From: Halieaceae bacterium
GTDB taxonomy: Bacteria > Pseudomonadota > Gammaproteobacteria > Pseudomonadales > Halieaceae
Assembly (NCBI GenBank): GCA_018666055.1
Contig: JABJAS010000190.1
Location: 1 to 6,151 of the forward strand
Length of the DNA stretch: 6,151 nt
Reading direction: 5' to 3'
The notes under the pieces were generated by a model, which saw nothing but the letters and a program-made list of their open reading frames with translations, made no database searches and was not told the origin of the DNA. The translations under genes were made by a program, and so were the position numbers. Shown one piece after another: positions 1 through 5,516 of the stretch (the stretch's first letter is position 1; every line of letters begins with the position of its first letter).

Positions 1-660
1 CGGAATACGATGCAGGGTCAAGCTATCCTCTCGAACGGTGTCTACCTGCTCGATCGCAGACCAGAAGTTTCCCGGAAACCGCTCATAGCCCGTAGACAAT
101 AAATCAATGTCATCGAGCACTCGATCATGGCGGTAATCCTCGACATGTTCGAGCCCCGATCCTTTTGCCTTGATACGCATGTTGATGTCTTTGGTCACCA
201 GACAAACAAACGCGTTGGGATGATCGGCGTTCAACCTCAGTGCAACGTTAATGATCCTATTATCGTTGGCCTGATCTTCATTGGTGTTGAGAAAGGGGAC
301 CGTGGCATCTTCAGTGATGAGTTGATCAGGAAAAATTGCCAGTGTCCCCAGTCGACGCTCATCAAAATTTGATCCGGGAATCGGTACACCACTTTGAATG
401 TCGTTGGGGGCTGAATTGCCCACCACCTTATCGATCAGCTGTATGGCAATGCGCGCCTCTCGGCTCACCGTTTTATCACGTCGATCCTTAATGCGATCGA
501 GCTCTTCGAGCACGGTCATCGGGATCACCACGTGATGTTCAGCAAACGCAGTCACTGCAGTCGGATCATGGAGTAAGACGTTAGTGTCGAGCACATAAAT
601 CTTGTGGTGCGCCGGTTCTAACGTCGTGATTCCACGTGTTTCAGCAGTGTTTAGAGCCAT
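1..660 (-). CDS. PIN domain of a PhoH-family (PIN-PhoH2/YlaK-like) protein, partial
   Basis: Reading the minus strand from an ATG at 660-658 gives 220 uninterrupted codons that run off the left edge, so the C-terminal part is missing. The N-terminal ~165 residues form a PIN-type metal-dependent RNase domain: IYVLDTNVLLHDP with acidic D25 and N27, VIPMTVLEELDRIKD with E52/E53, and VTKDINMRIKAKG with D158, the usual spread of PIN active-site acids. The later stretch (EHVEDY, then LLSTGYERFPGNFW near 188-200) matches what I remember of the linker in proteins pairing an N-terminal PIN with a C-terminal PhoH ATPase/helicase-like domain; that domain with its Walker motifs would lie outside the window. 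Family knowledge suggests a cytoplasmic RNA-unwinding and cleaving role. The start is supported by AAGGA (667-671) six bases upstream. Transcribed away from rnb. A stand-alone PIN protein cannot be excluded, but the motif order favours PIN-PhoH. Confidence 0.87.
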   Translation of the reverse strand, partial: MALNTAETRGITTLEPAHHKIYVLDTNVLLHDPTAVTAFAEHHVVIPMTVLEELDRIKDRRDKTVSREARIAIQLIDKVVGNSAPNDIQSGVPIPGSNFDERRLGTLAIFPDQLITEDATVPFLNTNEDQANDNRIINVALRLNADHPNAFVCLVTKDINMRIKAKGSGLEHVEDYRHDRVLDDIDLLSTGYERFPGNFWSAIEQVDTVREDSLTLHRIP

Positions 661-860
661 ATTTTGTCCTTCTTAAAAAGGGTAACTGAGCACACAGCGA
701 GCGCCACGAGCCACACCCGTGGGCGCACTATAAGAGAAATGAAAGGGCGATAAATCTGCAGCACGCCATGCGTACTCAAGTGGGTCTGCTTAAGCGGCCG
801 GAGACGGCCAGCCTGAATCAACACAGACGGTGTCCTACTCTCCAAATTTCGGGCCATTCC

Positions 861-889
861 AGTAAACCGATGTACCGAGTCACTGTCAA
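861..889 (-). promoter_or_regulatory. Candidate sigma70 promoter for the PIN-PhoH gene
   Basis: On the minus strand a perfect -35 hexamer TTGACA (889-884) is followed after exactly 17 bases by TTTACT (866-861), which matches four of six bases of the -10 consensus. Transcription would begin near 854, leaving a leader of roughly 190 bases before the ATG at 660. The spacing and -35 match are good. The -10 is only fair and no experiment supports it. Confidence 0.5.
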
Positions 890-925
890 CGCCCCAGCAC
901 TAAAATCCAGCAGACTCTTCCCTGA

Positions 926-959
926 CAGGAGGCCAGAAGTTCGATAGCATCACCTCCTG
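926..959 (+). repeat. Inverted repeat containing SD-like and anti-SD-like arms
   Basis: CAGGAGG (926-932) and CCTCCTG (953-959) are perfect 7-base complements around a 20-base loop. The right arm lies in ATCACCTCCT (949-958), identical to the familiar 3'-terminal anti-Shine-Dalgarno segment of bacterial 16S rRNA. No start codon sits at a usable distance after the AGGAGG, so it is not an ordinary ribosome binding site. If the rnb transcript starts upstream of 926 it would carry this hairpin. Function is inference. Confidence 0.4.
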
Positions 960-1020
960 ACTTAGCGTCATGGCACGGGGGATCTCTAGGGACCCTGAGC
1001 CGCGGCAAAAATAACGCTGT

Positions 1021-1037
1021 AGGAGCCGACAACGGCT
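1021..1037 (+). promoter_or_regulatory. rnb ribosome binding site with hairpin in the spacer
   Basis: AGGAG at 1021-1025 is the only Shine-Dalgarno-like sequence near the rnb start, but it lies 12 bases from the ATG, longer than usual. The bases between can fold as AGCCG-ACAA-CGGCT (1024-1037), ending directly before the ATG. Folding would either bring the SD closer to the start or hide part of it. The SD is visible; the effect of the fold is inferred. Confidence 0.55.
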
Positions 1038-3158
1038 ATGTTCAATCGCAACGCGATGGCACAACTCAAGGGCCTTCGAGAGGAACTCGAAGCGCAGAAT
1101 GAGCGCACCGAAGCCACGGTGAAGGGAACACAGCACCGCTACGGATTTGCGGTGACCGCTGACGGTCGAGAAATTTTCATCCCCCCGGATGAAATGCTCA
1201 AAGTCTTGCCCGGTGACAAGATCGCTATTTGTATTCGGCCCGCAAAAAAAACAGAGGGGAAACAGGACAAAGCAGGGAGAACGGTTGCCGACATTGAGCG
1301 ACTCGTTGAATCAGGCCTGAATGAATTTGTGGGTCGTGTTGTTCAGAAAGGCAAAGCTACTTTCGTCGTGCCCGACTTAGCCAACTTATCACGCTGGTTA
1401 TTTATTCCACCCCACGCTCGCAACGGCATCGCCGCCGGCGATCTCGTCGCCTGTGCCCTCCTCCGCCACCCTTTTAAGGACGGCAAACCTTCAGCAAAAG
1501 TGTTGAAGCACCTCGGTACTGCGCAAACGCCAGGCATAGAAAATCAATATTGCGCAGCGCGAGCAGCACTGCCAGCCGAATGGAGCGAAAAGTCAGCGCA
1601 ACCGTTGGTGCAAGCAGCCGCTCAGCAAAACCCCTTGCAGGATACCTCGCGCCTTGATCTCACCGACTTGCCTTTTGTCTCGATAGATGGAGCTCGCACG
1701 GTCGATATCGACGATGCAGTGCATGCCGAGGTGACTCAGCGAGGCTGGCAGTTATCGGTGGCGGTTGCTGACCCCACTGCCTACCTCAGCGAAATGACTG
1801 AACTTCCGCTATGGCTCGCAGAACGAGGGGCCTCCGTCTACTTTCATGGCGACGTAATACCGATGTTACCGGAAGCAATTGGACAAGCGCTGTGTGCGCT
1901 AGCTGAGGAAGTGGCACGACCTGCATTGGTCTGTCAGATGCAGATCGCGGAGAACGGTGAAATCGAATCGTATGCCTTTCATAAGGCCATCGTTCGATCT
2001 CATGCCAAACTTACCTATTCGACCGTCGAGCGCTACATCGTCGGTGGCAGTGACGAGTTAATTGCACATACCAACCCGCTAGAAGCGCTCGTACAGGTAT
2101 ACCGCAAACTCCGCGAGCATCGTGAAGCACATGAACTCGTCATGGAAACGCGGAAGGAATACCGCTGGATTCTCGACGAAAACAAACAGATCGACAGCAT
2201 CGAACGTTTCGAAAAAATGGCGTCACAGTACCTGGTAGAAGAGTGCATGATTGCGGCCAATAAATGCGCCGGGAAATTTCTGCGCGACGCGGGTGCACCC
2301 GGGCCTTTCGTCAATCACCAAGGCTTCCGCACGGATCGGCTTGGAGAAGCGAAAACCTTCCTGCAGAAGCATCGCGAAGACCTCTCCGACGTCGCGATGG
2401 ATACCGTCACGGGCTATCGCACCGTGCTGGCAGACTTGGGGCAGCATGGCCACGCGCTGCCCCTTCGAGATATGGTCAACAGACTGTTGTCGCGAGCACA
2501 TCTGTCGCAAACCGCTGGACCTCATATGGGATTGGCTACCGAGGTCTATACCAACTTCACATCACCCCTGCGCAAGGCATTGGACTTTTATGTTCACCTG
2601 CAAATTAGCGCGTGTTTGGCTGAGGACCCCAGTGCGCACTATCCAGTCGCCCAACTAGCAGAAATCACACGGTCGTTAGGTCGATCACGAGCTGCCATTA
2701 ATGCTGCTGACCGGCGATTAGCGGCCAATTACCTACAAAAGCTCAAGGCCGCCGGTCAAGACCGCTTCAACGGTACGGTGAGCCATATCACTAGCTCGGG
2801 CTTCACCGTAAAGTTGGATGACTCGGGGCTAGAAGGACTGATCGATTTGCGACCCGAGACCGAAAAGTTCAGTTTTGATAAGTGGACAATGAGCCTTACC
2901 AGCACCACGCGGCGATTTCAGTTGGCCCAAGCGGTCGACGTGAGGTTCGTTGATGCCCCAGTCGAAGGCGATTTTCTCTCACGCTTTGCGTTGGTGGATG
3001 GATGCGGCATAAAGCCGCCAAAAGAGCCCAAGGCCGATACTGGCTCCACCGACGCCTCTGATTCGGAACCGGGATCAGACCTCACCGCAGAGGCAGCCAC
3101 AAAAACAGTAGCAGACGCTGACGCATCAGCTGACACACCAAACCCCACGAGCCCCTAG
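1038..3158 (+). CDS. rnb: Exoribonuclease II (RNase II), VacB/RNB family
   Basis: The 706-residue product is a cytoplasmic 3'-to-5' hydrolytic exoribonuclease that degrades single-stranded RNA to nucleoside monophosphates. The N-terminus (MFNRNAMAQLKGLREEL) lines up with the start of E. coli RNase II, supporting this ATG over M7. Order: cold-shock domain 1 (about 25-70), cold-shock domain 2 (about 95-158), catalytic RNB domain (about 205-525), S1 domain (about 575-652). The metal-binding acids D217, D223, D225 and D226 (SIDGARTVDIDDAV) keep the exact spacing of E. coli D201, D207, D209 and D210. Y268, Y327, E401/E402 and R512 (TSPLRK) match its other key positions. The motif EECMIAANKCAG and overall similarity favour RNase II over RNase R. 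Residues ~657-706 form an acidic low-complexity tail (10 D/E, rich in A, S, T) beyond the usual ~644-residue length. L521 replaces the Arg usual in the NHR/VHR motif. It is divergent from the PIN-PhoH gene and probably monocistronic. Confidence 0.95.
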   Translation: MFNRNAMAQLKGLREELEAQNERTEATVKGTQHRYGFAVTADGREIFIPPDEMLKVLPGDKIAICIRPAKKTEGKQDKAGRTVADIERLVESGLNEFVGRVVQKGKATFVVPDLANLSRWLFIPPHARNGIAAGDLVACALLRHPFKDGKPSAKVLKHLGTAQTPGIENQYCAARAALPAEWSEKSAQPLVQAAAQQNPLQDTSRLDLTDLPFVSIDGARTVDIDDAVHAEVTQRGWQLSVAVADPTAYLSEMTELPLWLAERGASVYFHGDVIPMLPEAIGQALCALAEEVARPALVCQMQIAENGEIESYAFHKAIVRSHAKLTYSTVERYIVGGSDELIAHTNPLEALVQVYRKLREHREAHELVMETRKEYRWILDENKQIDSIERFEKMASQYLVEECMIAANKCAGKFLRDAGAPGPFVNHQGFRTDRLGEAKTFLQKHREDLSDVAMDTVTGYRTVLADLGQHGHALPLRDMVNRLLSRAHLSQTAGPHMGLATEVYTNFTSPLRKALDFYVHLQISACLAEDPSAHYPVAQLAEITRSLGRSRAAINAADRRLAANYLQKLKAAGQDRFNGTVSHITSSGFTVKLDDSGLEGLIDLRPETEKFSFDKWTMSLTSTTRRFQLAQAVDVRFVDAPVEGDFLSRFALVDGCGIKPPKEPKADTGSTDASDSEPGSDLTAEAATKTVADADASADTPNPTSP

Positions 3159-3162
3159 AACA

Positions 3163-3200
3163 GGGCGCTCGACTAAGGCGCCATAGCAACGCCCCATTTT
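3163..3200 (+). terminator. Weak candidate terminator after rnb
   Basis: Just after the rnb stop, GGCGCT (3164-3169) can pair with GGCGCC (3177-3182), including one G-T wobble, around a 7-base loop. Alternatively GGGCG (3163-3167) pairs with CGCCC (3190-3194), followed by a four-T run (3197-3200). Neither form is a classic strong stem with an adjacent T-tract, so intrinsic termination here is uncertain. Confidence 0.25.
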
Positions 3201-3232
3201 CTCATCAGAGAGTCCAGCCAAGTCTCTTGTTT

Positions 3233-3274
3233 CACTCAACACTCAACACTCAGCACTCAACACTCAACACTCAC
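3233..3274. repeat. Tandem heptanucleotide repeat, six copies of CACTCAA
   Basis: Six contiguous 7-base units run CACTCAA, CACTCAA, CACTCAG, CACTCAA, CACTCAA, CACTCAC. Four are identical and two differ only in the last base. The array is intergenic, about 75 bases after the rnb stop and 160 before cinA. Tandem units of this size can change copy number by slippage and may recur around a genome as intergenic short tandem repeats. A role cannot be read from the sequence. Confidence 0.9.
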
Positions 3275-3275
3275 T

Positions 3276-3360
3276 AGGCGTCCCGGCAACCGCTGCGCTG
3301 GCAACAGGTAGTGAATCGGCTAGTCTTCTGCCAGTGGGGCTTGCTATCGTAGGACCGCCT
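3276..3360 (+). other. Nested stem structure between heptamer repeat and cinA
   Basis: AGGCGTCC (3276-3283) pairs with GGA-C-CGCCT (3352-3360): eight base pairs with one bulged C. Inside it CGCTGGCA (3296-3303) pairs with 3329-3336: eight pairs including one G-T wobble. The two nested stems could fold in RNA from either strand. No known riboswitch or small-RNA family is recognised, no T-tract follows, and stems of this length can arise by chance. Confidence 0.25.
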
Positions 3361-3433
3361 GACCCGTTGCACTGCCCAAACCTGAGTGCTCACTCGTCAT
3401 CTGATGATGACCGATGATTGAAAGGAATCCGTG

Positions 3434-4702
3434 ATGCCCGATTCGGACATTGATCTACTGCTCACCGGTGACGAACTCATGAGTGGCGATACGGTGGATA
3501 GCAACTCCGCCATGATTGCGCAGGCACTGATGCTGAGCGGCCAAAAGATTGCCCAAAAAATCACCCTGGGGGACGAGCGTGAGCGATTGATGGCGGCCCT
3601 CAAGGAATCAACGCATCGCGCTGGCGTGCTGATCATGAATGGCGGCCTGGGTCCCACGCAAGACGACTTAACCGCCGAGCTGGTCGCCGCCGCTGCAGGC
3701 GTCCCGCTCGTGCTGCACCCCGATGCCGAGCAGCACGTGCGACAGTGGTGTGGGGAACGGAGCATCGAGCCCAATGACGCCAACCTGAAACAGGCGTGGC
3801 TCCCCGAGGGCGCGGAGATAATCGACAACCCCGTTGGCAGTGCCGTTGGGTTTGCCCTCGACATTGCCGGCACACTGGTTGTCACGACGCCCGGCGTTCC
3901 CAGTGAGTTGCGAGCGATGCTGCCAGCTGTGTGCGCCAGAGTGACCGATAAACTCGGTGGTGGCGAACTGTATCGCCTTAGGCTGCAAACGTTTGGGATG
4001 GGTGAATCGACAGCGCAAGCACTGATTGATAACGATACGACGCCTTGGCCGGGCGATGTGGTGCTGGGTTTTCGCGCGGGCATGCCGCAACTTGAAATCA
4101 AACTCACTGCCTCGGCAGATACCCCTGATGTGCAACGTTGCCGGCAAACCTTAGAACGGCTTTTTGGAGACCATATTCTGGGGGAGAACGACACGACCCT
4201 CGCCGGAGCCGTGCAAACAGTATTGCGCGATCAAGATAAAAAACTGGTGACTGCAGAGTCCTGCACAGGGGGGTTAATCGCCTCAATGATGACGGCTGAA
4301 GCAGGCGCCTCATCGGTGTTTGAAGCGGGCTTTGTCACCTACGCTAACAACATCAAACAATCCGTTCTGGGCGTCAGTGAAGCCACGCTAGAAACCGAAG
4401 GCGCCGTGAGTGAGGCGGTGGTGATGCAAATGCTCAGGGGTGCGCTGCAACGCAGTCACGCCGACATTGGTATTGCGGTCTCGGGCATTGCTGGGCCCGG
4501 GGGCGGAACTGATGATAAGCCCGTCGGGACAGTGTGGCTGGCTTGGGGCTCCGCTGACGATCTGCACACCTGGCACACGGTGCTGCCGACCGATCGCCAC
4601 ATGTTCCAACAGCTGGTCGCCGCGGCGGGGCTTGATTTGGTCCGACGACACCTATTAGGCCTACCCCGATTACCTCATTATTTTAGCCGCAGAGCGATTT
4701 AA
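3434..4702 (+). CDS. cinA: CinA: MoCF-type domain plus C-terminal NMN amidohydrolase (PncC) domain
   Basis: The 422-residue protein has both domains of full-length CinA. The N-terminal molybdopterin-binding-like (COG1058) domain shows LLTGDELMSGD (about 9-19), MNGGLGPTQDDLTAE (about 68-82) and TTPGVPSEL (about 151-159); in CinA proteins it has been linked to ADP-ribose pyrophosphatase activity. The C-terminal PncC-type domain (about 255-410) shows VTAESCTGG with the nucleophile S276, FVTYANNIK with Y303 and K308, GAVSE, and SGIAGPGGGTDDKPVGTVW; this domain hydrolyses nicotinamide mononucleotide to nicotinate mononucleotide and ammonia for NAD recycling. Unlike E. coli YfaY, whose C-domain lacks the catalytic motif, this copy looks intact. 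Tandem GTG (3431) and ATG (3434) codons are possible starts; AAAGGA (3421-3426) lies seven bases before the ATG, so the ATG is preferred. Despite the name, the context shows no competence genes and no recA nearby. It is convergent with pdxH across 22 bases. Confidence 0.94.
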   Translation: MPDSDIDLLLTGDELMSGDTVDSNSAMIAQALMLSGQKIAQKITLGDERERLMAALKESTHRAGVLIMNGGLGPTQDDLTAELVAAAAGVPLVLHPDAEQHVRQWCGERSIEPNDANLKQAWLPEGAEIIDNPVGSAVGFALDIAGTLVVTTPGVPSELRAMLPAVCARVTDKLGGGELYRLRLQTFGMGESTAQALIDNDTTPWPGDVVLGFRAGMPQLEIKLTASADTPDVQRCRQTLERLFGDHILGENDTTLAGAVQTVLRDQDKKLVTAESCTGGLIASMMTAEAGASSVFEAGFVTYANNIKQSVLGVSEATLETEGAVSEAVVMQMLRGALQRSHADIGIAVSGIAGPGGGTDDKPVGTVWLAWGSADDLHTWHTVLPTDRHMFQQLVAAAGLDLVRRHLLGLPRLPHYFSRRAI

Positions 4703-4724
4703 CGAGGTACTGTGTCGGTAGGCA

Positions 4725-5360
4725 TTAGGGTTGCAACCGGGTAATCACCCAACCGTCATCCGAGTGTTGGTAACGAAAGCGGTCGTGCAACCGATTCTCG
4801 CCACCTTGCCAAAACTCCCAGTTCAGCGGTGCCAGTCGGTAACCGCCCCAGTGCGGGGGACGAGGAATCGACCCATCACCGAAGCGGTTTTTCACCTCAC
4901 TCCACTGCGCTAGCAACGCATCACGACTGTCGATCGCTTGGCTTTGTGCCGAGGCCCAAGCCCCTAGCTGACTGTCACGGGGGCGCGACGCAAAATAATC
5001 ATCGGACGCAGTTTCATCGATCCGAGTGATCCGGCCCGAAACGCTGACTTGCCGATCCAGCTCATTCCAAGGGAAGAGCATCGAAGCCATTGCGCTCTCT
5101 GCTAAGGCCTCTGCCTTGCCACTCTGATAATTCGTGTAGAACACCAACCCACGTTCATCCACTCCCTTCATCAGAACCATGCGCTGCCGTAAACCAGTGT
5201 CGGTCTGACCCGTGGCCAGCACACAGGCAGTCGGGTCCGCCAATCCGGCATTGATCGCTTGAGTTTGCCAATGCGTAAACAGATCAACCGGGTCGGGGCG
5301 GAGATCAGAGCGCCTCAACCCGGCCAGCGTGTATTGCCGTCGGTACTCACTGAACTGCAT
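4725..5360 (-). CDS. pdxH: Pyridoxine/pyridoxamine 5'-phosphate oxidase
   Basis: This 211-residue cytoplasmic flavoenzyme oxidises pyridoxamine or pyridoxine 5'-phosphate with oxygen to pyridoxal 5'-phosphate, in the last step of vitamin B6 coenzyme synthesis and in salvage. The chain aligns end to end with E. coli PdxH (218 residues) at a constant offset of seven. R7 and Y10 near the N-terminus, K65 in RQRMVLMK, Y122, R126 and S130 (YFASRPRDS), and R190 and H192 (FWQGGENRLHDRF) correspond to its substrate and catalytic residues. R60, Y75-T76, K82, Q104 and W184 correspond to FMN contacts. The exception is G81 (codon GGC, 5120-5118), where E. coli and most relatives have Arg (SRK). The ATG at 5360 agrees with the family N-terminus although only GGGGG (5369-5365) serves as a weak SD; no earlier start codon is evident. 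It is divergent from ggt and convergent with cinA. Confidence 0.96.
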   Translation of the reverse strand: MQFSEYRRQYTLAGLRRSDLRPDPVDLFTHWQTQAINAGLADPTACVLATGQTDTGLRQRMVLMKGVDERGLVFYTNYQSGKAEALAESAMASMLFPWNELDRQVSVSGRITRIDETASDDYFASRPRDSQLGAWASAQSQAIDSRDALLAQWSEVKNRFGDGSIPRPPHWGGYRLAPLNWEFWQGGENRLHDRFRYQHSDDGWVITRLQP

Positions 5361-5395
5361 GGAGCCCCCAGGAAAATGAGTGTGAACAAGGTCAG

Positions 5396-5401
5396 ATTGT
5401 A
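5396..5401 (-). promoter_or_regulatory. Candidate -10 box for pdxH
   Basis: On the minus strand TACAAT (5401-5396) matches five of six bases of the sigma70 -10 consensus and would start transcription about 30 bases before the pdxH ATG. No acceptable -35 hexamer is seen at 16-18 bases, so this is only a weak proposal. Confidence 0.3.
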
Positions 5402-5457
5402 GCGCAACAAGGTGCCCAAGCGGCGGGTCGTTATGGTAGCCTCTCCGCCCGTTTTCG

Positions 5458-5503
5458 TAGCCGTCACAGGCTATTCTTTAAGACTGAAAAGACGCACAGC
5501 GTC
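5458..5503 (+). promoter_or_regulatory. Possible hairpins in the ggt leader
   Basis: TAGCC (5458-5462) pairs with GGCTA (5469-5473) around six bases, and GACGC (5491-5495) pairs with GCGTC (5499-5503) around ACA. A third pairing, TCTTT (5475-5479) with AAAGA (5488-5492), overlaps the second. The second hairpin ends only a few bases before the GAGGAG SD (5508-5513). No promoter with good -35 and -10 boxes was found for ggt. The stems are short and their relevance is uncertain. Confidence 0.2.
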
Positions 5504-5516
5504 CAATGAGGAGCCC

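Larger units (their letters stand above)
661..1037. other. Divergent intergenic region between the PIN-PhoH gene and rnb
   Basis: These 377 bases hold no convincing gene. Leftward they carry a sigma70-like promoter (861-889). A second, weaker minus-strand -10-like hexamer TATAGT lies at 727-732 with no good -35. A 5-bp hairpin GGCCG-GAGA-CGGCC lies at 796-809. Rightward, TAAAAT at 901-906 resembles a -10 box for rnb (5 of 6 bases) but lacks a recognisable -35. Past it lie a 7-bp inverted repeat (926-932 with 953-959) and a short hairpin against the rnb start. I saw no tRNA or known riboswitch. The open frames here look like chance. Confidence 0.6.

Noticed and set aside
796..809. GGCCG-GAGA-CGGCC hairpin as a terminator or small RNA
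   Set aside because: The stem is only five base pairs, with no T-tract on either strand and no conserved surroundings to support a function.
651..857. 68-codon minus-strand open frame ending over the PIN-PhoH start
   Set aside because: Its ATG lies upstream of the predicted transcription start of the candidate promoter, it has no SD, and the product resembles no family. Most likely chance.
970..1014. 14-codon open frame (MARGISRDPEPRQK) in the rnb leader
   Set aside because: No Shine-Dalgarno sequence precedes it and the peptide has no attenuator-like codon run; short frames of this size are expected by chance.
900..1136. 78-codon minus-strand frame overlapping the rnb start
   Set aside because: It overlaps a strongly supported CDS on the other strand and has no recognisable motifs.
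2251..2658. Plus-strand frames of 135 and 114 codons inside rnb
   Set aside because: They lie out of frame within the catalytic RNB domain, with Arg/Trp/Cys-rich content typical of shadow frames.
3284..3351. Possible cobalamin-type riboswitch suggested by TGCCAGTGGGG
   Set aside because: The diagnostic B12-box and other conserved cobalamin riboswitch segments are absent, and the neighbouring gene is not a B12 gene.
3397..4194. 265-codon minus-strand open frame antisense to cinA
   Set aside because: Long but Ser-rich and motif-free, lying opposite conserved CinA motifs. It is a shadow of codon usage in the real gene.
4659..4723. GCCTACC (4659-4665) and GGTAGGC (4717-4723) as a bidirectional terminator between cinA and pdxH
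   Set aside because: The 7-bp arms are 51 bases apart and no T-tract follows on either strand, so it is not a convincing terminator.
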